Source: Agelaius tricolor (Eukaryota; Chordata; Aves; Passeriformes; Icteridae). Taken from it: a stretch of 64,000 bases of DNA. The translations under genes and the position numbers were made by a program. Within the stretch, counting starts at the first letter, position 1; every line of letters begins with the position of its first letter. The stretch lies in NCBI GenBank assembly GCA_023055355.1, contig JALJCS010000028.1:7192418-7256417 (forward strand), given 5' to 3'. Below are positions 1 to 15,000 of the stretch, one piece after another. The notes beneath the pieces are model-generated. The model had not been told where the DNA came from and did no database searches. It saw only the letters and a program-made list of their open reading frames with translations.

Positions 1-68
1 GATGTTGGTGCCAAGATGGAAAACGAGGACACTTTTGAAGATGCTGGAGACCAGTCTGATTCTACCAT
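1..68 (+). CDS. CFAP74: CFAP74 exon a (partial, acidic N-terminal part)
   Basis: The window opens in frame inside an acidic stretch ([17 protein letters not shown]). It ends at a GTAAAT donor with two bases carried over. A read-through would meet TAA immediately, so the donor is needed. The 5' end of the exon is outside the window or not defined. Confidence 0.75.
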
Positions 69-3000
69 GTAAATACCTTGTTCCAGTTCAAACAGAATTT
101 CCTCAGTGGTGCTGAGTGACCAGCTGTGTATGACATGGCTTAAACTAGTTTAAAATGTTCCTGTTAAATTGTGAACTATTGTTCAGGAACGCTAAAATTG
201 CAAAGCCAAGGTGGGATCAAGAGGAGCCACAGGCATTTTAAAACAAAGACACATCATTAGTGCTTTAAATGAGGGTATAAATGTTCAACATTGGATATCC
301 AATACTGAAAATCCTGGCTTAAGTCCATGCATGCAAACTTCCTGTGCTGTTTGTGTTCATGTTCTTCATTATTTATAATGGTCTTATTTGTAACAGTTCT
401 GCTAGAATAAAACAGAAAGCAGGGATGTAAGGATGTCAGACAAACTTCACATTACTACAGTTTGACATTGTTTCTTTGTTGGTTGTGTGTTCCAAGTCAA
501 AGGCAAAGCTCAGAACACTCTTTGGGCAGCATTGGTACCATTCAGCCTCTGAAGTCTGCAGACAAAATTCACATATCAAACTCACTGAGAAGCCTCCAAT
601 TGCTTGATGACAAGGTCAGGGAAAAGAAACTGATGGTCCAAAAAACCAGGTTAGTGTTTAAACAACCATAATCCATCAGCACAAATCCCCAGCCAATACT
701 GAGATACTGTATCCTCATAAATACTGGAGTTTATGGAACTGTGTATCTGACAGGAATCCTGGCTGTAAATCTTGCCCCCAAAAAGAAGAGTTTCACTGAG
801 AAAAGCACCTACAGAACAGAAATGATGTGTTTGTTTCTTGCAGTGACACGCTGAGTGCCTGTCGGCTGCGGAGCAAGATGCTGGCAAAGCAGCTGGATCA
901 TGTAGACATGGAAATAGAGAGAGAGGAGGAGGCTGGCAATGTGTAGGTAGAGAGTATTTCTGGATACCAAGGATTACAGGCATCCACTATGCTCATCTGT
1001 GTGTAATTAATGAGATAAGAGCAGGAAGAGGTGGAAACTTGGGAATGGGTATGAAAGAGGCATATATTTTAAAATGTAACAACAGGTACTAAATCAGCCT
1101 AGCCCACTGCTGTCAGTTATGTCAATCTTCTATTCAGTCTGATGAATCAAGGTGCTGTGACACTCCTGGAGGTCATGGCTTTGCTTCTGGTGATTATTCA
1201 CTCAGGATTTCTATATATGTGTGTGAATATATTTTTATAAATGCACACATACGTGTGCCATTCCTTTCCTGTGTTGTTCTGGAATGCAGGAATGCCTTTC
1301 AGGAGTAGCTCTGCATACAGGAGCTGCTCTGAAACACTTGTGCTATCAAGTGGGAGGCAATTTACTGTACTCTTCACATTTGGTTTAAATAGAAAGCAGT
1401 GGGTGGCTTGTGTACCAGGAGCCAGAGGCTTGTGAACAAACTTCGCAGCTGCATTTCTAACCTGTGTTAATCTCCAGGTTAGAGCACAATGAATGAGAGA
1501 GAGGAAGGCAGGTTAACTGCCAGGATGGAAGAGCTGCTTAAACAAAACTGATGAGCTGATGCAAATGAGCCTCCTGAGGTGGTGCAAGTGGGATTGCAGA
1601 GACAGTAACAAATCCCAGCAAAGACAGAAATGCAGTGTAGTGTTTATCCTTATGATGGGTCACATGGAGAGGTCTAGATGTGGAAAAAATAGCAATTCTC
1701 CCAATCCCTTACATTTAGCAAGTGACTGCTGGAGTGAGAAGGCTTGATAGATTCCTGGCTTCTGAAGTTCAAAGTATTTGTGTTTTAGCAATAATACAAA
1801 TCCTGGCTGCCATTAGCACTGCCAATGCCAATAAGAGAAATGTTGAATTTAGAGGAGTAGCTGCAGGTAGAAGATCCAATTTTCATTTAGAGGATGGGAG
1901 TTTATGTTGAGTATAGTCAGGCCACTGTCTGTGGATCCTGTAGCACACTGCCTGCTAGTTCTCCTGGGGAGAGAGGGAAAATAACTGTGTGGGAATGCTG
2001 CAGTTGTAGGCTAAGTGTATGGAATATTGTAGTACCATTTTAAAAGCAAACTCAGCCTAGGTTCTCTAGGTTCACCTACGCTTATCTTCATGAATAATAC
2101 TACTTTTATCAGTTGGAGAAGTGAATAGTTGCATTAAGCTACTGGTCAGTGCTTTTGAAATTCTCCTCTGTTCCTTTCAACTGGTGTGTAAGAGTTTAAA
2201 GAAAGCTCTGCCTCAAGAACGGACGCTTAAAAGGTTAAACAAGAGGCTGCATAAATTGCTGGGATTCTGCTGAATGAATCTGAGCCTTAGAGCTGTGCTT
2301 TGCTCTTGCTGCTCTTGCAAGGGGGGGCTCTGCTGACATTTCCTCCTGCTGGTTCTGTCCAACGTGTGCAGTGCAGCCGTGTCCCGCCTGCAGGCCGTGA
2401 GCAGCCGCCTGTGCACGGAGCTGGAGACAGAGAAGGAGCTGGAGCTGACACTTGCCCTGACACTAAAACAAAACTTGTAAGTGAGGGGATGGAGAAAGTG
2501 TGCAGGGAATCAATCTTTATTGCCTTCTTCATATGCTGTTGGATGGATTCAAAAGTTAATCGATAGAGAAATTGCTTGTAAATACTGAACTACATCAATC
2601 TAGAGCAACTTTTAGCCTGCATGATTCTTCCCTTACAAAGTTGGATGATGTGGCTCAAAACCCAAGTCAGCTTTGCACATGTAAATAAAGTTTTGCTTTT
2701 ATTATGAGAGGTGTATAAATTGTGACCTAAACAGGTCTCATTTGAAATGTAAAATAAGATGGACTAAAGTAAATCTGTCTGTGCATGAGCATAAATACTT
2801 GTAATTTATGCCTCTTAGTGGTTTCATAGGGCATAAAGGAAAAGATAGAAAATGAGCATGATGGAGACATTGTAGCAGTACTGTGTATTTTTATGCCAAG
2901 CTAATACTGCTGTTGTAATTGATTGTTCACACATAATAAATTACTCCTTTATATCAGACAGAGTAAAATTGTCTTTTGCAGGAGGCAACAGGTGAGTGTG

Positions 3001-6000
3001 TCTATATTTTGGTACCACAGGTACATCAAAGGAGGAACACAGGCATGAGCTTCTAGCTGTGATTAGCCAAGTGGTTAACCAGGATACAGTGTGTTCTGCT
3101 GCAGTGTTGTGTAATAGCTTTAAAATGCTTGACTTGTTTATTGTGTGATTAGCAATACACAGAACAGATTCATGTACTCAGCTCTATCATATCTGGTTCC
3201 TTCAGCAAAGCACAGAAGAATAAAAACTGTGCCCTGTCTCTGAAGTTATTTGTTGTTGAAGGAAAAGCTATTATTAGAATTTTTCTTGATTTTCATATTT
3301 TCTTCTAAGTACATGGGAAAAACACAAACTTGAGGTTTATTTCTTTTACCCTTTTTTGACCAATGTTTTTGATGTCTTTGAAAGGAATATGTTATTAAAT
3401 ATGAGCCTTGGTCTGGAATACCTGTGCCAGTAAAAGGGTTTGATTCAAAATATGTCTTTAAATAATAAAAGAAAACATGGTTACATGTTTATTTTCCCCA
3501 TAGAGCCTTCCCTACTCAATTTATCACCTTAAAGTGAAAGACTATCAGTATTCCAATGAAAACAATTCACACTTTTTTTTAAAGGGTTGAGCTGTGGCAG
3601 ATAGAAACTGAACAGGAAAAATACGACATCCTCCGTGAACAACTTCAAAAAGATGAGGAGGAGCTGCAGATGCAATACCAGGAGGAGAGAGAAGTGAGGA
3701 TTTGGAAGGAAAAAATAACAGCCCTGCAAGCAGAAGGAACACGTCGGACTCGAGAGAAGTAAGAGCCTCAAAGTCAGAGCCTGCTGCCTTTCTTGTTTTA
3801 TTTTCAGCCAGTTCTCTGCTGCAGGTGCTGAGTTTAGCTGCTTCAGATACTGCTGCTACTGTGTGTCGTAGCTGGGTGTGCTTCAGGAATATTTGATGAG
3901 GAAATGGAATTAAAATAAGAATTGGCCATGGCCTTGCAGTTATGCAAGTAAGATTTCTGATCTGTGGGAATAAACTTAATGAAAAAACTACAAATGCAGG
4001 GGGTTTTATCATAGGAAATGAGGTTTATTGGGTCAGAGTAACTGCATGTGTGTGCAGTGCTGCTGGCCTCCAGGACCTTTTGGGCTTATGGTGAAGTCCA
4101 TTGAGATTTCCTGGAGCAGAAGCAAACACCAAAAAGCACAAAAGTGCTCTCCAAAAGCAGAGCAAAAGTGTATCAGTCTGTGGCTTTAGTGAAGTTTATC
4201 ACTTTGGCTGTCATGTGGGGAATGTGGAGAGTGGACAAATGTCCTCATTTCAGCACTTATTAAGAAACTCCCCAGCCCCATTCTGAGGTCTCACTGTGTT
4301 GGAACCAAATTTTCCTTAGTCCTGCTGCAGCTCTTGGTTTGTCTGTGTTTTGCAGAAGAGAGAAGGAAGCCCAGAGAGAACGTGAAGAAAGAAATAAAAA
4401 ACTCCTGGAGGATGCCAAGAGGAACCATGAGAAAGCAGTCTGCTTCCTGAGGCAGAGCATGGCAAGGTGGGCCTCACTCCTTTCCTGTTGTGCATTCTCT
4501 GCTGGCAAAGACTTTATCCTGCAGCCTTTGGAAAATAATGATTTTTCTGTAAGTTGTGTCTTCTGTTTCACCTGGGAACCTCGTGCCAGGTACAGTCTGG
4601 TGAGGCATTGAGATCTTACAGGGCAAAAAGGATGTGGAAAGAAGAAAATCCACTCAGTGTCCTGCCATGGCCTCCAGATTCCCTGGAGTCTCTGTTGTGA
4701 GGGCTCTGACCTTGGAGGCATTGATGATAATTGGAAGCATTTTATGTATATATGAGTAGTACAACTAAAATCCAGGTTTGAAACCTGCCCTGTGCCGTTC
4801 TATGTCCTCTCAGAAATGTGGTAAAAAACATCAATGGGTTGATGGGCCATTTCTTTGTGCTGCTGCTCTGGTTGATTTTAAATTAGATGTTCTTTCCTAG
4901 GTTGATGTTTATGGTATTACTCTGGTGTTGAATTATTTTGCTGCTGAAGAAACGGAACGTTCGTTACTTATTTTTATATATATGTAAATATATCCTAATA
5001 TATAAATAATAGGACTTAATTGGAAAATGATTGAAATAATTGCACTGTTTCTGTGCTGTTTTATTTTTATTAGATGGTGTGTACAAACTGATCATAATTA
5101 AGAAAAACAAAATCAAACAGATTTTTTTCTTGACAAATATATCAAACATATCAATCTTAATTGTTTTTCTGGTTTCCCTTTATATTTATAGGAATATTCC
5201 CAGGTTTGATTCCTGCCCACATATTTCCAACTTGTAGAGTTTTCAGGGTTTATTTTTAGTGTGGGTACATGTGCTTGGCTTGTAAAAGTTTGCTACATAA
5301 GCTTTAGATACTGCTTATATGAGCAACACCTGAATTCTTTATTTTAGCAGCCAGTCATATGTCATAACATGAAACACATTCTTCATATCCAAAATTTAAA
5401 AAAAAAAAATTAAAGTTGTTGAGCAAAATATTTGAAAACCTGTTGGCACTTGGAGCTCGAGCAGTGCCGTGTTTGGAGGAGTCTGCAGCTGCTCCCTGTG
5501 CCCACAGCCAGTGCCCACCCAACAGGTCTGCACAGCAGCAGGGCCTGCTGGCAATTACTCCTTGTCAGCCCAGACATTCTATTACCAGGAGCTTTCCAGG
5601 ATGAGAGCCTGAAAGGTTTTACTTTGCTTACAGAATTCAGGAAAAAAATGCAAAGGAAGAAGCGAAAGCTCGGGAGCATATGGAGAGAAGGATCCAAGCT
5701 GTGCTTTCCCTGAAAACCAGCATCACTTCCAACAGGGTACTGCTGCTGGGCTGGGATGGCAGTGAAGTCACTGCCTTGGGGGACTGCTGGCTTCTAATGC
5801 TCACTTTTCCTTGCAGAGCTGTGTGGGGATTTTTGATCAGATCCCTGACCAAACCCTTCGAAACTGGGGAGAATTTAACCATTGCAGGGATCTGTGTGGG
5901 CAGGTTTTGACATTCTGCTGATGCAGTTTATTCTGTCAACAGTCTAGTTGTTCTGGGAGGGGAACTCTCTGGGAAATAATGCATACTAAAAAAAGTTCTC

Positions 6001-9000
6001 TGGAAGTTCAGCCAGAAGGATTTCCAGTTATTTGGATCCCAATGCAGAAATATTCCACATGGAGAAAACATATGGAAGAAAAACAGTTATTTGAGAATTT
6101 AAATAGTATAAATTAGGAATTTCTAAGCTATGCTGCTTTGCTTTTCTATTTCTGTTCTGTAGGATATGAGGGAATGATCTTAATTTAAACCTGATTTGTT
6201 TAGAACTGTTATCTTTTCCCATTCCTTCACTGAGCAGCATTCCAGGGGCAGGCTGGAAGGGTAAAGAAGCAGCCTGGACCTAGACAGAGCTTTCTGCATC
6301 TCAGCACCCCATGGCTAGAGAGAATATTACAGACAATACCTTCTGCTTCAGAGACATCCACCACAAATGGATGCTTGGATAAGGGGACCAGCATTAGATC
6401 CTCTGGTTTATATTCTTTAATATGTCAATCAAGTATGTAACTGGTTTGTGTGACTTTCACAGGAAAGGCTCCAAACTCTCCAGATTTTGAACAAAGCAAA
6501 GGCCTTGGAGGCGAAGAAGGAGGAGATGAAAATGAGGGAGGCCATCCTAGCAGAAGGAGGCAATGTTGTCAGGGAAATTTTCCTCCATAAACGACAGCAA
6601 GAACACGAGAAAAGGCAAGAGTGAGTATCATATCCATATCAAACTGTGCCTGCTCCCTGCTGCTCAGTCAGGTCCTGAAGGCAGAGCATCTCTGATGGTG
6701 CCTGGAGGGGCTGAACTCCCTCTCCACTCTGTGTGTGACACTTGCTCAGTCTGTTCCTGGTGCCCTCAGCTCTGCCTTAGGGGTGCTCAGAGCTCCAGAG
6801 CCCCCTGGGTGCTCCATGATCGACTCCTCCGGAGGGGAGTTCAGTGACCCCAAACTGGAAAGCTGAAGAAACTGTCCTTCTTCTTCCCCTGAACACTGTG
6901 ACAGCCTGTAACAGCCTTCTAAAACACTGTAACTGGGTATATTTAGTCTGCAAAAATGTATAAACAGCCTCTGAATCACTTGGTGGCTTGGCACAAATTA
7001 CCACTGAACCCAACTGAAAGACTTGCTATTTAGCTAAAAGGCTCCAAGGGAACTGGGGTGTAGTTGATATTATTGTTAAACAGCCATGGTTGGGTTAATA
7101 TTTCTTACAACTTTGGATTACAGAGCTTTTAGAGAACAGCAGAAGTCAAGAAAAATGGAGATTGTGTCTCGAATTTTGCAAGAAAGAGCTGCTACTCACA
7201 GGCAGAGCAAAAGTCAGTCTCCTACGAAGGCAATTAAGGCTCGTGGTAAACTTGAGGATCCTTTACTGCAGAGTGGGAAAGCCTGGCAAAGTGAGGAGAC
7301 CTGCAAACATCCAGATGGAGAAATATCACAGGTTTAGATTGTCTTGTTTTGTTTTGTTAAATGTGCAGGTCATTGAACTCTGTTTAAAAATAGCACAGGC
7401 TACAACCAAACATGAGACAGGAGAGAACAAGTGGAGAGTAATTTCCCCATCAGATCTCTTAATATCTGTTAGTTTCCTTTTTCTTGAAGGAAATGTAGTG
7501 ACTTTTAAGATAAAATTTTGTCTGTATTCAGTGTTTTAGGGGGGATTGGCCTAAGTTGTCATCTCTGGCCTCTGAGCCAAAGGCCAAGAGGCCAAAAAGC
7601 CAAAGACCTGTAATTTTTGTGTTAAAAGATCCCCTCAGAAATTGGTAACTGTTGAAGTAACTGTAATTTGTAATTGTATCTTCAAACCTTGTGCTTTCAC
7701 CAAAGCCCTGGTGCCCTCCATCAGTTTATGCCTTGGCTGGGGAGGGAACTGCTCCCCAGGGAGAGAGAGCTGAGAACAAACCCCAGGATGTGCTCCAGGA
7801 AAGGGGTGATGAGGACACAGAGAGGGACAAGACCTTCCTGGTACCTGAGTTCCCAGGACTTTGGAGTCGAGAATGTGACTTGCACAAGGTAAATGTTGTG
7901 ATATCTCCTGTTAGAAACAGAAAAGAACCTTGCTTGAAACCAATAATTGTGTATTTTGCAGTTAAAATGCAGACATTATGTTATTACATAGATGCAGAAA
8001 TTCAGATGTGAGAATATCATCAGTCATTGCTGTTTGACACTGTTCTGGAGGAGTTTGTTCTCTCAAAGAGAAAACAGTGCTTTAGGTTTAGTTCAGAAAT
8101 CTGTGAAGACATAAATCACATTATGTTTACTTCTTTGAATTTAAAAACCTTCAGAATCCATCAAAAAGAAATCATGTCAGTACATATTCCTAGACTTGCA
8201 TGGAGAAGCACTGGACCATGACTGAAACATTCTAGTGAAGTCAGCTGATTTTTTTCTCAATGTTTAGTAAGTTGAGAAGAAAATAAAACCCTTAAAGTGC
8301 AGCAAAGCTAATTCTACCATGAAAACCATGATTTTCTAGTGTTGGGTGATGATAAACTGCAGAACAGAGAGCTGAGAATCCATTAAATTCTTCATGGTGA
8401 GGTTGGGATGCTGAGTTTGACTGGAGAGAGCCAGAGAGCTGGCCAGGTTCTGGAAGATTCCTTTTGCAGATTTTTCTGCTGGAGCTGCAGATTCTGTGGT
8501 CACACACAGATCTGGTGCCTTTTCTCCATGGTCCTTTTCAGGTGCCCAAAGCAGCAGATCCAACACAGTTGGCTCTCAGGACAATAAGGACACAAATGGC
8601 AAAGAAAAGAATGGAGAAACTCCAAACTGGAACTCTTCACAAGCAAACTGTGCCTGCTCAGGAACACAAGGGCTGTGCCTTCCACAGCAAACCCAGCTGC
8701 ATTCACTTCAAGGTCAGTGGCCATTCTGCATGGAATTGTAGAGAGGAATCTGCTGGAGCTATAGCCCAATGTCTTGATCAAAAATCTGTTGCAGCCTTCA
8801 ATAGGTTTGTAGTGAAATTTGAAACAGCTCTTGCCTTTTTCTCCAACAATCTCTTTGTTAAGTGATAGATTAAATAAATTACTTATCTTTACTATCAAAC
8901 TATAAAAGACTTCCTTTTCTTAGGGGAGTTTAAATAGTGTCAGAAAGGTGAGCAGATGATGAAACCTTCTGTTGGATTGTGTTGTGTGTTTTTTGAAGGG

Positions 9001-12000
9001 CAGCATGACTGATACCTGTATATTGTTTGTAAATACATTATTACTGAAAAATAATGGCCTTAAAGAAGTGGGGACTCCCATGCAGGTAAATTTCAGTTGG
9101 TTAACAGAACTGTTAATAACTCACTTAGACCATGAACACCATGTCTCTGACACTCACCTGGTATGTTTGGCATTCCAAGGATTTCGATGTTGGTCAGATC
9201 TACAAAAAGAAGATAATTTTGACAAACACATCCTACAGTGTGAATTACTGCAGGCTGGTGGGAATCAGTGAATGTCTCAAGGACTCCATCAGTGTTCAGT
9301 AAGTAAATTCACTGCAGATTTGTTTTACCTTTGTACCACAAGAGCTGGAACCCAATTCTGCAGCAACTGAAATTTCGGATTGTCATGGGTTAACCCTGCA
9401 GAGAGCAGCTCCTCACTCCCTCCTCAGTGGGATGGGGGGGAAAAAGTCAAACTTGTGACTTGAGATAAACACAGTTGAATTCAACAAAAAAAAAGGGAAA
9501 AAAACTGATGAAATAAAGGAAATCAATCTCAGAGCAAAGAACACTTAAATTGCAATCCTGTGGTCTTTCCCATCAATCCATTCCTGTAATCCTGCTGCCA
9601 GGTTATGTAATGAAGCACTGTGTCTACTTGGGAGATTGCAAATTAATCTCAGTTCAACTATATTGATAATTTTATCTCACTGCTTATAAATAAACAAAAG
9701 GAGATACCCACAAATGTTTCTTTTTAAGAATTCAGGCACCAGCTCTCTCTGGAGCTGGACTGGGCCTGGAAATACATAAAAGGCAAGTTGTGAAAAGTAG
9801 TATTTCTCTAAAAAATGAAGTTGTGAAAAGAATTTATTTAACTGGAATTCTGTGAATTCTAAAAGTGAAAAAATGTTGAAGTTCCTGTGTGTAAGTGAAG
9901 CTTATGGACAAATAGGAGACATGGAGGTGAATTCCTTTGGCTTACAGAGAAAGTTCAGGTTTCAACCCTTCTGCTGACCTGGAGAAGGCACCTGTGGGAC
10001 ACTTTAATGACACCCCAGTGAATAAAGGAGTTGTTTCACCACTGTGAGTGAGTCCATGCTCCAGAGCTCCTTTCCCAGCTCTCTGCCCACTGTCCTTGTG
10101 GGGATAAACCACACCTGGAATTTCTGCATTGTCTGATAAGCACAGGATGCTCCAAGGTGAAGCCATTCTTTGCCCACTTTGTCCCCACAAGAGTCCCAGG
10201 ATTGTGAACAGAGAGTTCTTGACTGAACAACGTCCCTGGAGAGCTCTAAAGTCTGGATCCAGCTGCTCCAGATGTGGAGCACTTCACTCCCAGCCTGGTG
10301 GAGGTGGATGATTGAGCAGAGCCCTTCAGCTCCTAAACCTGCTCTGCTCCATGGGTGGCTCCTGGCTGGTTCAAAGTCACGTGTGTGGATTTCATTTTGA
10401 CCCACTTACACGTGTCTGATTTCTGTGACAAAGCCTGAAGCTGCTAATCCGACAAAATGAGGGTTTCCTGCTCTCAATGATTGATTTTTTTTCTCTCATT
10501 TAGTATGTTGGACAATTGCATATGGTAAATCAGCACCTCTGGTTTTTCACCAAAAATTAAACAATGCTTTTTGAAAGGCCTAAGTCTTTCCTTGCTGTAA
10601 TTGCCTTTCAAAGCACTCTCCAAATAGCAAGAGTTGTGAATGATTTTTCAATGTCTGATAAATTAATTAACTTTTTAAAATGCAAGTGGTTACCCATACA
10701 TTTGCCAGCAGGATAGCTAGCAAAAATAATCTAAGATTTTATTCTCCATTTTCATGTTATTAATCAGCAGAGCACAGACCTGTGGACACTGATCTCTATA
10801 AAGCTTATCTCAGGTAGAACCAGACATCATTTGTTTGTTACAGAATAGTTTTGCCAAGTATTTTGAAAATACCCAGCACATCTACATTGTCATGGTGTCA
10901 CTGTCCTTGAAGTCAGTGCACAGGTATTTACAGCCATAGCACTTGAGAGCTGTTAGCAGTGACAGGACTGGATTTGCTGATAAAAAGCTTTATTCCAGTG
11001 CTTGAAATGAGCAGTATTACCCCCATGGAGCCTCTCCTTAGCAGAGTGGTTCTGTGTGTGTTTCTGTGTCTGACACTTTGTGCTCTGAATCAGAACTGGT
11101 TTATCAAGGTAACATTTGAAATAAAGAACCATTCCTTAGAGTCCCCCTCAGGAGAAAGTGCCAGGGATCTGTTCAGAAGATCATGCAGGTGCTTATTCCC
11201 TGTCCACATTTTAAGCTCCTGAATTCTGAAGTGTTTTCCTTTCTGAAAACTTTCATTCTGCTTTGGTTTGAGTTTAATTTTGTTTTGATAAAGCTGTGAA
11301 GGGCGAGTGCTCCATGTCTGCCTTGGCTTAGGGGCTCCCATGGCTGACAACACTTCCTTACCTCCTCTGGCTCCTCTGCCAGGCTCCAGGAGTGCCTCAA
11401 TAATTTCATTTACAGTGCAGCTGTGAGATGTCTTGTGATGGGCATTTTCCCTGCCTCACACAGACCATGAAATGAGTGGCAGATTCTATTCAAGATCATT
11501 TTGATACAGCTGGCAACAAGCAGCACATTCTCTAATCATCTGCAGCTCCCTTCTTGGGCTTTTCCTCTTCATTTTGTGTTTGGACAGGGGAGATGTTACA
11601 GAGCAACATTAAAGTGGATAATGGGAGAAGTTGCTTCCTAATTGTCTGACTGGGCAGTTCCACCTCTTCTTGCTGATTTTGAGCCTCAGCTTCACCTCCT
11701 TGGCTGCAGTCCCTGTCTTGCCTTTTAAAAGCACTTTGAGTCTTTCTGAATCAAACCTTAATAAAGAATCAGCCTTTGTTGTTTCCCAGTTGCAGCAGGG
11801 TTCTGGAGCCTTTCATTAATCTGTCACTCATTCTGACTTTTCTGATAATTAGTCCAAGTGAGGGGGGAAAAAAAAAGCAATCTGCCATTGTTACCAGAGC
11901 AGGAGCTGGGTGTTCCATCCACAGCTTTAATCTGGAGTTTTATTTTAATTATCTCCATAGTTTTGACCCACCTGGCAAAATGTCTTCTGGGATGTCCTGT

Positions 12001-15000
12001 GAATTCCTGGTAACATTTAAGCCAATGGTAAGTGCACAGTGAGGAGAATCCTAGTATAGGCCACTATTCTGATTAAAACCATCATTAATTGAATTTCTTA
12101 ACTGTTAACAAGAAAAAACCCTACATTTTTAGCAGAGCTACTGTTGCACATGGACAGCTGTGTGCATGTTCAAGCTCTGATAAATTGTCATAAAGCAAAT
12201 TCTGAGGGCATGTTTGGAAAAATGCCTCCAAATGAGAGCAAGTTTCCAAATATTTATAATCTTGCCCAGCTCAAGTTAACCAAGCTGTCACAAAGACTGT
12301 TTGAATGTGGAAACATGGAATCAGTAAAGATACATTTTAATATGGTACTCAAAGAATGAGTGAAAATATTTTTCATCAGACTAAATCTTCTGAAATTACT
12401 TAGGGTTTTTTGTTTTTCTGTTTTGTTTTCTAGATAAATAAGGGGCTGGAAGGAGCAGTCATGTTTATGGCCCAGACAGGTTCTTTTTCTGTTCCACTGA
12501 AATGCACAGTCAAAACCTGCATGGTAAGAGACTTCCTTTAAGCATGTAGATAATATAATTATTATTCTAAAAAGCTGATGCTCACTTCATTGACATTAGT
12601 GCTATGTAGGCCAGTGGTAATGAATGGTTTCTTTTCTCCCAGCTGGCTCTGGATAAGGAGCTCATTGACTTTGGCAGCCTGGTGGTGGGAGAGACAATTT
12701 CACGGCCCATCAGCCTGACAAACAGCGGGGCTTTGGGAGCCAGATTCCGAGTGTGGACGTCAGCAGGTGCCACAAGTACCCCCAGAGCAACAGTAAAAGC
12801 TGCTCCTGCAATAGTGGTGGGTTCCAAAGCACTTCCCTAAAGGAATAGAAATGTTCTGCTTTGGGAAGTGTGCTGGAGTTGTGCAGTCCCTGTGCAGAGT
12901 CACAAAGCAGCTCAGGTCAGAAGGGACTTGGGAAGATCACCTGCTCCAACCTTTAGTACATTTGGGTGGGTATAAATATAATCTGGTAGACCCAAATGTT
13001 GGAAGGTAAAAGCAATTGTCTTGTGAGGCATGGGGAAACCAGCAATGCTGATTTTTGGAAGTATTTTAGTAATTTATGTCACGATTCCTATTTTCTCCAC
13101 ATTCATGACAATTAGGAGAAAATACTTCAGTTAAAAGAGGAGATTCTGACAGAGTCATTAAAAATCTCAACTCGTGGAAGGCAGAAACATGTGAACTGCT
13201 GCAAAACTAGCAATCAAGTGAGGGGTGTGATAAAGAGAGGGCTGGTTTCACCAGACTTAGTTTTGACATAAAACTGCCTGGGTTTCCACTAGAAAAATGT
13301 TGGTTTTGTTAATTGTAAAGTAACTGGCACTACACTGCACTGTTCCTGTTACATTATTTACCTGTTTGGGGCAGCCAGCAAAAAATTCAATCTGCTCATT
13401 GATAAAGGTCTTGTAGAATGTGCAGTTCTTGGAAAGTGCAACACATTTCTCCATTTATAACACAGAACTGTTGCAAGAAAACACAAACCTGATTTGCATA
13501 AAACTTTTGCTGGGTAGAACCGGAGCTGGTGCAAGGCAGAGGAGCAGCCATGGGAGAAAATCCCTCTCTGTGTTTCCTGACAGGTCACTGAACATCCCAG
13601 TGAGCCTGAGGAGGAAGAGGAAGGCAGCCCAGGCCCCGTGGCAGCTGGGGATCCAAAGCAGAGCTGTGCTGAGCCCAGGGAGGGGCTGAGCCCCTGTGCA
13701 GCCCAGGAGCCCAGGGGAAGCAGTGCCACAGGTGAGGTGATGCTTTGAACACAGCCCTGCACTCCCCAGGCCAAGCTTTAGCTCTGTCATCTCTGGGAAA
13801 ACTGAGCAGCTCAGTTTGCAAAGGTACTCAGTAAATGAAGAGCTCATCACTGCAGCAGTAATGTTATATTTCCTTGTGTGCTGCCTCATGGAGAATGACT
13901 AAAAATAATGTCTTGACACCATTATATCAAAAGCAGCAGAGAACCTCACTGCTCATTAGTGATCAACAATTCAGACTCAGAAGAACACAGAACCCAACCA
14001 GCTTCAGAAATTGCAAAATTGTTAACATCATCCCTGTCTCAGCAACTGAATCCCCACTTCTCAGAATAGCAATCCACATGACAGGTTTATTTTTATAGTC
14101 TGTAATTCTAGGAACAAGGAAGCAGAAAGATGAACCTCCTCAGACATTTTCCATCTCATTCCTAATGTTTACTATGTGCTTAATAAAATCCAGTCTTGTA
14201 GAAGAAAGACTTTCTTAATTTGCTTCTTATCTATGTTCTTTAACATTTCTTCCCAATACTGGTCATTTTAATTTCAGGAAGCTGAAAGTTCCATGGAAAG
14301 GTTGTGGGTGGTTTTTGCAGGTCCTTCTGCCTGCATTCCTTTATCCCACTGAAATTGCTCTTGAAGGCCATCCCCACTCCAGCTGAGTCTGTATTTTTGA
14401 GCCATTCATGTTAGTACTCAGTGGAAGGCTCTGATAGAATTCCAAACTAGACTAAAGCTGGATGGCCAAACAAATATTTCCTCCCAGACATTCCAATTTG
14501 CCCATCATGCCTATACATGCCTGGATTTGCAACATTGACTCAAATTAATGTACTTGTGCTTTGTTGGATGTTGGTTTTGATGGACACATCCAGCATTTTA
14601 TTTTGTTTTGTGTTTGTTTCTTTCCCCAGGAGAACTTGGTCAAGGAGAATTAAAGACCAGGTCAGATCTGGACACAGACAATGCAGATAATTTAATGGAA
14701 CTTTCTCCTGACAAAATACCAATTGAAATTATGCTTGGAAAGGTAATGAATGTCCTGAGATCCAGACAAGATCTCACTAGGCTGAGCCTACATTGAATAA
14801 ATTGCTCAAGTTCATGGTCATTCCAAATCCACTGGAGATCCCTGTATCACAGTTAATTCTTAAAATGAAATCACAGCTCACTTTCTCCCTTTCTCTTGAT
14901 CTATAGAGACAAAAGGTTTAACCTTTTGTTCTAAAAAAGGTTAAAACCTTTTAACATAGAACTTTTTGTGGCAATTCACATTTGCCACAATTAATTCTTT

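Noticed and set aside
9942..10405. Overlapping minus-strand frames of 64-133 codons
   Set aside because: No splice context, domain or similarity; they lie in a CFAP74 intron.
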